From Agrypnia vestita (lineage: Eukaryota; Arthropoda; Insecta; Trichoptera; Phryganeidae), in contig JADDOH010002085.1 in assembly GCA_016648135.1 (NCBI GenBank), forward strand, positions 62,001-126,000: 64,000 bases of DNA, given 5' to 3'. The notes below the pieces were generated by a model that ran no database searches, was not told where the DNA came from, and saw only the letters and a list, made by a program, of their open reading frames with translations. The translations under genes were made by a program, and so were the position numbers. Below, piece after piece: positions 42,701 through 53,228 of this stretch. How positions within the stretch are numbered: the first letter of the stretch is position 1; every line of letters starts with the position of its first letter.

Positions 42701-43410
42701 ATTGTAACACAAAAGAAAGACGGCTGGATTTCGCTCCTTTTGCACTATTTATATTTTCTTTAACACCACGTTCAATTGCAAATGAAAAAGAGTCGGAAAA
42801 TGAAAATAAAATTTCGTTTTTGAGAACTAGCCAGCGGGAGGGGTAGAGGGAAACGCCCCGAAAAATAAAATAAAAATTAGGTTTCTGGAAAAGCTTTCAT
42901 TTTCTGGATCGGACGAAAACTCGCAAAGTTATGAACGTTGCAAAGTGGTTTTTCGTCTTAAAATCAAAAAAGCTAAAATTCGACTCAATTCGGAGGAGAA
43001 ACGTCCCGCGACGAACGTCGAACGAGAATCGGGTTATATTTTTTATCTAGGTCCAATAATAAAATAGATTAAATTTTTCGAAAAAGCTGCCGTTCTGAAA
43101 CAAGATAGCACATCAGGTTGATTAACGAACTAAGGAGCATTTGTAATTTGTTATATTTAAAAAACATATTTTCTCTTTGCGCCGAATTTTATTGTAACGA
43201 ACGTTTTACCTATTTACTAGGCCTATTTTTCAGCCACAAGATCTCCTGTAATATTAAATAATCCTTATACATTCATTTCATCTCAAAGTCATACGGAAGT
43301 TCTGTAAAATAATTCAGTTGACCCGATTGAATAATAATAGGTAAATAGTAAATAATAATTACCATAAGGAAGCACCCAAAGAGAACGAATGTGAGCTTTA
43401 GAGAAACCAT
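39748..43410 (-). CDS. beta4: secreted two-domain cysteine-rich protein, two exons
   Basis: Exon 1 (43410-43363) encodes MVSLKLTFVLFGCFLM with a GTAATT donor. Exon 2 (40086-39748) follows TTATTTCAG and begins VQHVKTQILYSP. Phase 0, 128-residue precursor. It lacks the acidic linker of beta1 and beta2. Two six-cysteine domains: WCRCFNKWRKYLTG, QCECVFKCNW, and KCICIRRWKKLFDG, TCGCYILCGA. Function unknown, secretion inferred. The 3.3-kb intron contains two ribozyme palindromes and a LINE fragment. The promoter matches that of beta1. Confidence 0.8.
40133..40161 (-). ncRNA. Hammerhead-ribozyme-like motif, left arm
   Basis: CTGACGA, extra A, perfect six-pair stem II GAGACG/CGTCTC with GGTA loop, GAAAC, palindromic ACCGGT, then T. 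Confidence 0.7.
40275..40303 (+). ncRNA. Hammerhead-ribozyme-like motif, right arm
   Basis: Same core and stem II as the left arm, with ACCGGT followed by A. GGT before and ACC after the site can pair as stem I with one mismatch next to the junction. Confidence 0.7.
40455..41650 (+). mobile_element. LINE fragment with RT core
   Basis: FIDPKKAFDRISH, then in another frame FGIPQGTVLGPLLFILYVND and SYADDTVLI (RT catalytic YADD box), then the C-terminal part YYAIVHSLLIHG and GWGG after a frameshift near 40990. 5'-truncated; the fingers region and endonuclease are missing. Related to the fragment at 33590-33950. Confidence 0.75.
41843..42227. mobile_element. Large palindrome with degenerate hammerhead-like motifs
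   Basis: Arms of about 180 bases joined by TTCGAGTTCAGTTCAGT. Each arm has TTGACAA in place of CUGANGA, a good GGCACG/CGTGTC stem and GAAACGTC followed by GGCC (41913-41944 minus, 42126-42157 plus). Arms are nearly identical, so the palindrome is young or kept by conversion. A TA microsatellite follows at 42228-42257. Confidence 0.7.
42260..43270. other. Non-coding, possible unclassified element
   Basis: Segments such as AAAGTTATGAACGTTGCAAA near 42918 resemble non-coding parts of DNA transposons, but I see no ends. Part of the beta4 intron region and upstream of unit C. Confidence 0.35.
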
Positions 43411-43441
43411 TTTTGTAGATTTCTCAATGTCTTTGCGTCTG

Positions 43442-43478
43442 ACTGATGAAGGAGACCTCCATGCAAAAGCTTTTATAA
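43442..43478 (-). promoter_or_regulatory. beta4 core promoter: TATA box and initiator
   Basis: Minus strand TTATAAAAG (43478-43470) and TCAGT (43446-43442), about 30 bases apart, then the ATG at 43410. Confidence 0.7.
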
Positions 43479-45249
43479 TTTTTAATATTTGAACAAGCGA
43501 TAGTTATAAATTATCTCGCAGTGTTCTGTTATATTACGTAAACACATGCAGTCATGTGAAAACAGGTAAGTACTCATAGGTGCACCAACAATTTTATAGA
43601 AATTTAAACATTATTAAACTGTTCTCACAAAGGTGGATTATATTTTCAGATGATAAAACAATTGGAATATAATATTTCATTGCGACCTGTTCTGAAAATA
43701 ACGAATTTTGTATTTTGGTGATTTTTATTTCAACACTCAAAAAAAGAGATGTTTCTCCAATTTTGAGTGTTGGGTTAAACATTTCTATTATTGTGGTGAA
43801 AATATTGACATTTATTTAATAATTGAACTTATTGAATGTCGAAATTAGTTGATATGTGTGAAAGACACTGATTTGTACCAAAGTTAAAATAATATTTGTA
43901 CTTATTTTATTTCACTTTTATCAAAAACTTATATTTTAAACGAAACTTCAGATTGCAATGACTGGTTTGCGTAATGATAGAAAACTATTTGACATCCACA
44001 TCGATTCAACACCAAAGTTTTTTTTAAGAAGATTATAAGTCCGACAGCACAATCCATGCATTGTTTTATTTTATTAACAAAAAAAGTGGAATATATTGAT
44101 TTAAAATTATATATATAGTATATATCTAGTATATATATATATATACTAATATTATATATATGCCATTACTGTAAAATTGTTGGGGGTCAAAAAGTGATAC
44201 TGCGGAGAAGTACGAATGAATTATTTTAGAAATATTCTTTTCCTAGCCCTAGTTCTTAAACATGCAATGCGCGAATACCGCATGTTGTGGGTTGTATATT
44301 GTGTATTTAAAAAAATGCAATTAATTTATTTGAAATAAATGAATTTCTTGCAATCAAATACGCGCTGGAATGGAAACATGTTTCTTAAAACAAACGAACG
44401 TTCGGTGATAAATGAAGTATACAATAAATACAAACACAGAGGTATCGTCAATAACATATAATTATACCCGATATATATAATCGAAAAAATCAATATTATG
44501 TAGGCATAACTCTGTCACAGTGAAGCCTAATCTTCTTCTTTCTCACCAGTCCCTCATGGCTGAAGGTAGCGATCTTCACGAACTACCGCCCTCTTGACTA
44601 TACTTCACTTCCTCAGCGTCTCGCGGATCTAAGAGCTGTCATCAGAGAAGTGGCCGTGGCTTTTTTCTTGATCGGTTCAACGGGCAAGGGTTATTGTTCT
44701 TCCTCTCCGTCATTCGACGTGGTCCACACAAATAACGTCCCCGAGGTATCTCCGCTTCTTCCGAAATGTCTAATAAATGAAGGATTCATCGAAGGTAAAT
44801 ATCAGAAGGGCTATCGTTGATATATAGCTATTGCAGAATGTAGAAAATTGAGTGTCTCATTTGCATGCGCAGCATTTATTTATTTATTGACTTCAACGCC
44901 TTTTGCCTATAGAATAGAGTCCACGATTCAAAACCATAGAAAAATAAGAAACCAGCAAGAGATTGCACAAAGGTACAGCGGTATCTTATTAAGTCTGAAC
45001 ACAAAACTCTTCTCAATATTCGTGTAGTACGATTTTTGGATGGCACCCACTGTTGTAATCATGTATTTCAGATAAATAATAACTCGTAGACAAGGTCTGG
45101 ATGGATAATCGTCCGAGAAAACTGGATATCGATCAATGATAAATAATTGTGATTTTTATTCATCTCAAGAGTATCTTCTGTCTTCTTCGTAAAGCGATAG
45201 AGTAGGAGTCACTTCCATTTTTCTCTTAGAGTCTACGATACTCTAAGTA

Positions 45250-46921
45250 GGGTGGTTTCGCCAGTGTTCCGGCCACCTTCAGTAGTCGGCCACCGATTAC
45301 TTCAACTTGAATAAACTTGACACTCGCAATATAATTCAATAATATTTTTGAATGCTAAGAAACCGGCCACTATTCCGCGAAAGAAAAACAAAACTGCACC
45401 ATCTTGCGTTTATTTTTCGTTCATTTAAGTAGACCCAAAAAATATGACGGTGGTTATGAGCTATCAATTTTGATTCCTGTTTTTCGGAAACGTCGTTAAG
45501 AAAATTTTCAAACTTTAAGTAGAAGTTCAATTAATTTGTATGCACTGTAAAAGTAGCATTTATTGGCAAAAACATAAACTAAATTTACGAGTTAAAAGGA
45601 TAAAACAGAAATTTTCAATATTTTTTAGTTAAAACTCGTGCGGCCGGTTACTGGGACAATTTTTTCTACAAAATCCAGTGGTCGGCCGGGGCGGCCGACT
45701 ACTGGCGGCGAATATTGGTTTTATTTTTGTCTCTCACGCTGTTAATGACACAAAATTTACTAAGATTTTATGTGTTATGTTAGTGAAAATAGCACTACTA
45801 TCCAATAGCCAGTGGTCGGCCGCTAGTTACCACACTGATAATATGTTTTTTTTAACTTCGAAGTGTGGGGCCGACAACTGGTTGACGTGTTAAAATTGAT
45901 GTATCATTAGTCGGCCATGCAGCGTCTTAGGACGGTTTTGGTAGATGAAATTTATCTTTTATCATCCAAATGTTAACTAAATATAGAAATTATTAATTTT
46001 GTATCAATGGCGACTAAATCTAAAATACGTTTTTCATTAGTATACTGATGATAGCCCTCAAAAAGCCTTTAAAGCAGTAATAGAAGGGAAAAAATACGCG
46101 CGGCTTATCAGAAATTGTTTGGAAATTGATGTTCCTAGGGCAAAACTGCAGGACCGCATCAAGGGATGGGTATTGGAAAAAACACGTCAAATGGAACCAA
46201 ATCACTTTATATCGTTATCTGACGAAAACAAATTGTTGAATCTTTAATAATCTTGTAATAACTACTGCAGTAAATTGTGAAGACAGAAAAAATAAAAACA
46301 CGTTTCGAAGATGAAAAACCGAGAGACAGATAGTATATATTATTCGGAATTGCGGAAAGCATTATTAGCGTGTAGGTACTAAGAATACGCAAATTATATA
46401 AGAAGTCAGTTAAAGGATTTGAAAACCCATATAATAGAAAACAACGATGAAGATGTATTAGAGGACCTTAATCGGATTATTACTGGAGATGAAAGCGGCT
46501 TTAACATATAACCAAAATGCCCAATCGAAAAAAATAATTCTCTTTCTAGTTTCTAGTTTGTGATTATTAGTGTATTTTAAACGCATCTATGAACAAATTG
46601 AGACGATTTGTCGAAAAGCTTACAAGGATTTAAGTATAAATTGAAAAAAAATGCTTGTATAGCGCAAATTTCTAAAGGACGTCTGGCGGCCCTGTGCTAA
46701 AATCTGATGGCCGACTACTGGCAAAACAGCCATTTTTCATTAAAATATTATTTTAATTTTTATGGTTAGGCTAATTTTAAAAAGCAATAAATATAATAAA
46801 AATAAACTCCCTGTTCTTTAAAACATACGTGTTTTTCTAAACCACCTTTCAAAAATGAACTTACAATGATATTCCAAAGATGACTTTTCTGTAAAATGGC
46901 CGACTACTAGCACAATCACCC
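45250..46921 (+). mobile_element. pogo-like DNA transposon relic with repeated subterminal motif
   Basis: Ends GGGTGGTTTCGCCAGT and the complement of GGGTGATTGTGCTAGT, flanked by TA (45248-45249, 46922-46923). Units A and B show the empty site. The plus strand encodes a degraded helix-turn-helix (AVIEGKKYARL, then VPRAKLQDRIKG near 46070-46170) and ITGDESGFNI (near 46480), the first catalytic aspartate of pogo/Tigger (DDE_1) transposases. The rest of the core is missing. About nine copies of GGCCGACTACTGGC-like words in both orientations crowd both subterminal regions. Confidence 0.7.
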
Positions 46922-48081
46922 TACTCTACATGTGACCGCCTAATCTACTATTACAAGTGCATCGGTTCTAATAGATTTAACACTTTTACTAACTGTTTTA
47001 TATAATAATGTACTGTCATGTAATAAACGTCATGAGTTTAAAAATATTATACATGAATTCTTCTATAAAACTTCTTCTGAAATAGTGATTTGACTTGTAT
47101 CGTCCGCGTACCTTAATTTGTAAATCTTACTGTTCATAAAATGCAATTTACTTCACCATCCAATTTTCGAAACCCTTTCTCATTATGTACTCTCCATAAT
47201 TCCGGATATCTGCATTTCCTTTAACATTTTGGTCGAAATTGACTATTATTAAAAAAAAAATCTGTTGATAATATTACCTATAAAATTATTAAACAATCAT
47301 ATCTAAATTCCTAGTAATTTAGGAGAAAAAAAAACATGTTGTATTTCTGTAGCATTTTAAAATATTTTAAACAACATCAATAAATCAACGGATTTGAATA
47401 CAAATAAAATGTATGATTTATATTATATTGCGTGTTATTTTATTGCTCTATATTATGTATACATACCGCATTTTTTGTGAAAACTTCAAACGAATGGGCG
47501 ATGAGCCGAAGTCGCGCAAAGCAAATTAAAAATGAATATTCAAATGCTATTGATCAATATCTCAGTATGATTTAAATGTCAGATGATACTGTGTTGTCCT
47601 AAGAAAACGATACGTTAAATGGGGACGGAATTGAATCTGTAAAGTATTTTTCTGGTCTGAATGAGATTGGAATGAGTGCAATTTCTGCAACGCGTTTTTT
47701 ATTAATGTTTTGTGGTGTAATGAAGATGAAAGTTGATTCCTGAGGGAATTAAACTGATTCCCAAACATTATTGCAGATGATGCCTATTACATTGATGACT
47801 ACATCTTTTTATGCGGAGTGGTCACTTAATCCAGGTGTATTTTTCATATTCGGTTTAGACTTTTTTGTTGCAATCGTTAATTATTGACTTTACTGAATTA
47901 TGTACATACGTATCGAATAAGTTGCTTGCATACTGCAAGCAGGGCAATAAATAATACAATTTGATAAAAACAAAGCCGTTAATCACGAGAAAAACACCTG
48001 CAGAATAAAATTCCGAAAAAAATTCAATACAATACATTCAAACTGCTCGATTGTATTCAGAACAATCGTTAGTACTGAAAT

Positions 48082-48122
48082 ATGACTAGAGCAGTCCTCC
48101 TCTTTCCAGAATGTTTCCTGAT
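48082..48122 (+). pseudogene. Decayed alpha-type signal exon, unit C
   Basis: MTRAVLLFPECFLI in frame, but the donor reads ATAAGA instead of GTAAGA. A mariner and a LINE follow and no second exon was found. Confidence 0.6.
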
Positions 48123-48276
48123 AAGATATCAATCGGATAAACGGCACTATTTTTATTATAACGAGCTTGCTATGCGCGTGAATTTTCTATGCGAAATATC
48201 AAGGCATCTTTAAACGTCAAAACTGACGATGCGACAATATTATATAAGAGCGGTCAATCTTGATTGTTACCTTATA

Positions 48277-49389
48277 TTAGGTCCTTACATATGAAATTGG
48301 CGTTTAGTATGGGAGGAACATAAAGCCGATTTTTTTTTATTATAATATATTTTTTTAATCAAAGTATGTATCATTGCTATCTATGCACTTTTGCCATCTC
48401 ATAGGTAGTTCATCGATCCCTTTACTAAAAAAACCATTCGGACGGGAATCAATAAAATCTTTGAAGGCGGTTTGGACTGCCCCATCGGAGTTGAATTTTT
48501 TCCTGTGCAAGAAGTTATCCAAATTTCTAAAAAAATGGTAATCTGTTGGGGCAAGGTCCGGAGAGTACGGTGGATGTCTTAGACATTCCAATTGAAGCTC
48601 CTATAATTTGGTAGCCGTCTGTTGTGCAGTGTGTGGTCTAGCGTTATCATGAAGCAGCAGTGGCCTAGAGCGATTAACCAGCCTCGGTTGTTTAGCAGCT
48701 AGCTTTTCTATCATGGTTTGCAGTTGCTGACAATAGACATCTACGTAATCTATGCCAGATTTAAGTTTTGAAAATCCCTTCATTATTGTGCCGGTTGAGT
48801 AATGCAACGCAGCAGTCAACGCGCGTTTGTTGATTTGCTTCACTCAATTCGTGAGGTACCCACCTTTCAAGCTTTTTCACCTTACCAATTTGCTTCAAGT
48901 GGATTAAAACAGTTTTATCACTAACACCGCAGCCTGCAGCTAACTCGGATGTGGTTTGCGATGGATCCGCTTCCACAATAGCCTTCAATTCTTCATTATC
49001 AACTTTGGTCTCCGGCCGTCCACGGGGCTTGTTCTGCAGGTCGAAATTTCCAGAACGAAAACGTTGGAACCAAAAACGCACTGTGTTTTCTTTTGCGGCA
49101 CCGTCGCCATACACATCATTAATCCTTCGAGCCGTTTCTGCAGCACTGGTGCCACGGTGGAACTCGTACTCGTATATAACGCGATATTTCAAGTTTTTCA
49201 TTTTGTAAACTGAGTGACGCAAAGAAAAAAACAATTGAGGAAAAAACAAATGAATTATAATTTTCAAAACACAAATACATGAGTAAATAGCTGTATAAAT
49301 TTGGATTTGGAATTCCTAACCAAAGAGAAGATATTTGAGATCAAATTTGCCAGTACGGCAAAACATCAATTTCATATGTAAGGACCTAA
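48277..49389 (-). mobile_element. mariner, internally deleted (1,113 bp)
   Basis: Ends TTAGGTCCTTACATATG and complement, flanked by TA. The paralogous site in unit A (near 3290) reads straight through TTATATTACTATC without the element. The minus strand encodes the paired HTH region (RVIYEYEFHRGTSAAETARR, FWFQRFRSGNFDLQNKPRGRP, WVPHELSE), then jumps near 48790 to the C-terminal half (LLLHDNARPHTAQQ; HPPYSPDLAPTDYHFF). About 60 residues with the first catalytic aspartate are gone, and the frame is shifted. Non-autonomous, though ends and HTH look well kept. Confidence 0.85.
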
Positions 49390-49409
49390 TATTACTATCT
49401 TGAGAATAT

Positions 49410-51630
49410 ACTAGCAAAATTTCCCAGTTGATACAACTCGTCGTTAGTTAAAATTATTAAAGAAAAATTATCATATCACAAGAAATGGAAAATGTACGGA
49501 GACCTCTCTGATTTTCAAACATTTAACTTGCTGAGAAAGCGACAAAAAAAACAGGCTAAAAAATGCTTTGAAAATTTTGTTAAAAATCTGAGTCCCAAAT
49601 TAAATCTGACCCTAAAAAATTCTGGTCATATGTAAAAAGCAAACATAAAGGTAACACAGATTTTCCAGAGAGCGTCTATTATAAAACTAGATTCGCTAAT
49701 AATGGCATGTGTAACTTATTTAATAACTATTTCTACTCAGTCTTTATTTCCACAACTATTGCTGATGCCTATGATTATTGTCTCGTAAACAATAGTCTGG
49801 ATATCCAATCCATCGACTTCCATGAAGCGATCATTCTAAAATATTTAAAAAATCTAACTAAAAAGAGTGCCGGTCCCGATGAATTGCCCTCTATCTTCCT
49901 GAATCGATGCGCCAAAGAACTAGCGAAACCAATCTCGATTGTATTTTGTAAATCATTACGGGATGGTCATTTTCTAGAAATTTGGATAAAGGCATATATA
50001 ACCCCAATATTAAAAAATGGTAACGGAGAGAATGTGGAAAATTACAGACCAATTTCAAAATTATCAATCCTCAGCAAATTAATGGAAAAGATTATATGTG
50101 ATCAATTATTCCCATGCGTGCACCATCTTATTATCCCTAATCAGCACGGTTTTTTTCCACACAGATCAATTGAATCTTTTATTTTTACTTAGAATTTACG
50201 GACATTGTATTTAAGGGGATGGATAAAGGATTACAAGTAGATGCACTCTATACGGATTTCTCAAAAGCCTTTGATAAAATCAACCATTAAATACTTTTGA
50301 GGAAACTGCGACACCTGGGTATACATGGTGATTTATACAGGTGGTTTACATCCTATATCAATAACCGGAGCCAGGCAGTAGCAATACGTGGGTTTAACTC
50401 TGACTTTAAAAAAGTACCATCTGGAGTACCCCAAGGATCACATCTTGGCCCAATTTTATTTTTAATTTACATCAATGACATCAAGCATTGTTTTCTGCAT
50501 GCTGAATTATCTTTGTTCGCGGATGATGCAAAAATTTACAAAGAGATAAAATCTCCCGCTGATTGTTTGTTGTTTCAAGATGACATTAATAGACTCTTAA
50601 AGTACTGCAAAAATAACCAACTTTTCCTAAATATCGATAAATGTCATATCATTTCATTCTCCAAAAAAGAAAATAATTATCCTTTAATTATCATCTCAAC
50701 AATAAGCAACTCAACATCTGCACTCAGTTGAGGGATCTCGGTGTCATCTTAGATTCTAAATTAACATTCATCCCACATATGGAATCGGTAATTGCTAAAG
50801 TATATCGACTCCTTGGTTTCATTGCCAGAACGTCAAACCCATTTCAATCAACGTATACATTAATCACTTTATATTTTTCATTTGTACGCAGTCAACTGGA
50901 GTTCGGATCAGTAGTCTGGAACACTCATTATTCTACATATAGTGAGCGACTTGAAAATATCCAACACAAATTTTTCAATATATTAAATTTCCGTTCCCGT
51001 TTAGAATTCAACTCATACACAGAAAGCGAGTGTTACCATAAAATCCCTCCTCTATTATATCGAAGATGCATACAAGATCTGTGTTATCTTTATAAAATCT
51101 TGAATAACTTGGTTGACTCGCCCTATTTATTAGAGCAAATAGGTTTAAGTTGTCCTACATACTCAACGCGTTCAAATAATTTATTTTACGCAAACTTTGG
51201 TAGGACTAACTACTTAAAAAACTGCTTTGTAACTCGTTGCACCTCAAAATACAATATGTTAAATTCTACAAATAATCTAGACATTTTTACTGACAATTTG
51301 CGTTTATTTAAAATGAAACTCCGTAATCTCATTTATGACTATTGATTTGATACTTCTTTAATTGAATCCCATTCCCTCCCTCTCCCCACCCCTCCCATTT
51401 TATGCATTATCATAATTTAAATATTTGAAATATTTATTATTTATCACATATTCTTTATCATTGTTTTTTATTTAGTTTTTTTAATTTTTATTACCAGCTT
51501 CGAGGAAACTTTACTGGTCATACTCACGAATATTTTTTTGACATTATATAAAAAAAAAAAAATTGTACTATATGTTTCCCAAATAAAATAAAATAAAATA
51601 AAATAAAATAAAATAAAATAAAATAAAATA
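49410..51630 (+). mobile_element. LINE (Jockey/CR1 group), 5'-truncated, with (AAATA)n tail
   Basis: From 49600 on: KSAGPDELPSIFLNR, NYRPISKLSILSKLMEKII, then DALYTDFSKAFDKINH, VPSGVPQGSHLGPILFLIYIND, LFADDAKIY (RT catalytic box), then the C-terminal RT part to 51345. Broken by a stop at 50192, one near 50287 and a shift near 50730, otherwise well kept. Ends in ten copies of AAATA (51581-51630). Units A and B show the uninterrupted target (GAGAATA next to GATAGG or GACAGG). Confidence 0.85.
51581..51630. repeat. (AAATA)10 microsatellite
   Basis: Ten exact pentamers forming the LINE tail. Confidence 0.9.
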
Positions 51631-52029
51631 GACAGGAAAAAATCAGAATAAATGATAACAATGCTTATATTATATTATATAAGTTATTTTTACATTGAAT
51701 ATTGTTTATTGACCCTATTTTGTAAGTATTACAAAGTAAGACCATATTTTGAAGTAGAATAAAAATAGTTTACTATCGTTGCATTTAGAAAAATTGTTTA
51801 TTGGCAGAGTTAATATCAGGCCCTTTCCCTACGGTTACTTAGCCTAGATAAAATTTTAGGAAAACGTTTCTAAATTCGTAGTTATATTTTCATTGAAGAT
51901 GCTATGAAAATAAATAACAAATTTTGATAAGTTATTAAAATATTATTACGCCCCCTCCCCCTGCTTTCCTCTTTACTATTCCAAAATCAAGTATTATAAA
52001 ACATAAAAATGTTTTGAGAAAATAGTATA

Positions 52030-52380
52030 AAGTAAAATAGGCAAAAAATGTAGAAAAGCTCAAATGCACGCAACGATCCATGAAGAGAGATCCATGCTTG
52101 ATATAATCCTAAGAGAAAGAATAAGAAAAGATAAAATTAGGCGTAGAACTAGATTAGTGCATTTCACGGACCGTGTAGCGAAGTTAAAATAGCACTTAGC
52201 AGGGGATGTTGCAGGACGGATTGCCACAAGATGTACTTGTAGAATTCTGAAGTGAAGACCTTGGGAGAATAAAAGAGGCGTCGAAAGACCTCAAAAGAGA
52301 TGGGCCGACGATATATGTGGAGGGAAGAAATGGCTACAAGAAGCAAACAACAGAGAAGGATGGAAAGGAATAGACAGAAA
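52030..52380 (+). pseudogene. Non-LTR RT C-terminal relic (C/D2 junction)
   Basis: Third copy of the relic at 3725 and 18120. Contains RWADDI-like and GGRKWLQEANNREGW segments. D2 starts immediately after it, while in D1 about 800 more bases separate the two. Confidence 0.55.
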
Positions 52381-52575
52381 AATTAATATTTATACGTTAA
52401 CAGTCAATATCTCAGTTTGATCTGAAAGTCAGATGATACTTATTATGATGTTCCAAGGAAAAGTTGTGATAAAAAATCAAATTCTTTTGTGGGGAGACGG
52501 AAGTGAATTCGACTGCGGTTGGTTTACAAGAGTATTCTTTCTGCCTGGGAGATGAGTGCAAGACGCTATGCAATA

Positions 52576-52768
52576 GGTAGAGGTCTTTTCATATAAGCTT
52601 GCAATTGAGTTAGTGTGGGTACACTGCGTAATACGCGCATTGTTTAGTTGTGTTAAGTTTACGTATACGAGAGGGGCTTATCCGTAAACTTAACACAACG
52701 AAACAATGAACGAATTACGCACTGTACCCACACTAACTCAATCGGAAGCTTATATGAAAAGACCTATA
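52576..52768. repeat. Hairpin MITE, D2 copy
   Basis: Same inverted-repeat element as 19528-19718. Confidence 0.7.
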
Positions 52769-53228
52769 TGTGCAACGCGTTTTCCAGTAGATGTTTTTTT
52801 GTGTAACGAAGATAAAAATTGATTCCTGAGGATTCCGCGATTCAAGTGATTTCCAAACATTACTGCAGTTGCTACCTACTAACATGATGACTTCATTGCT
52901 TCTTAGGCATCGGTCACGTAATCCAGGCGTACATTTCACGTTTCGCACACATTTTTTGTTGTTGTATTATATAAGAAAAAAATTCGCAGACCTTTTCATT
53001 TTCATTATTGACTTAACTGAATTATCTACGTATCGAAAGATTTGCTTGCATACTGTCAACAGAGCAATAAATAATACTATCTGATAAATAACAAAGCCGT
53101 TAATCACGAGAAAAACACCTGGAGAATAAAATGTCGAAAATAATTGACAAAATTTTCAATATAAACTTGTTCTTCGCAAACTTGCATCAGTTGTGCTTAG
53201 TCCAATCGTGAGAACGAAAATCTTCAAT

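Larger units (their letters stand above)
43270..52370 (+). repeat. Unit C: duplicated block, paralogue of B
   Basis: Follows unit B base by base apart from three insertions: a pogo-like element (45250-46921), a mariner (48277-49389) and a LINE (49410-51630). Starts with the beta4 promoter and first exon, as B starts with those of beta1. Its alpha-type signal exon is decayed. Confidence 0.8.
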
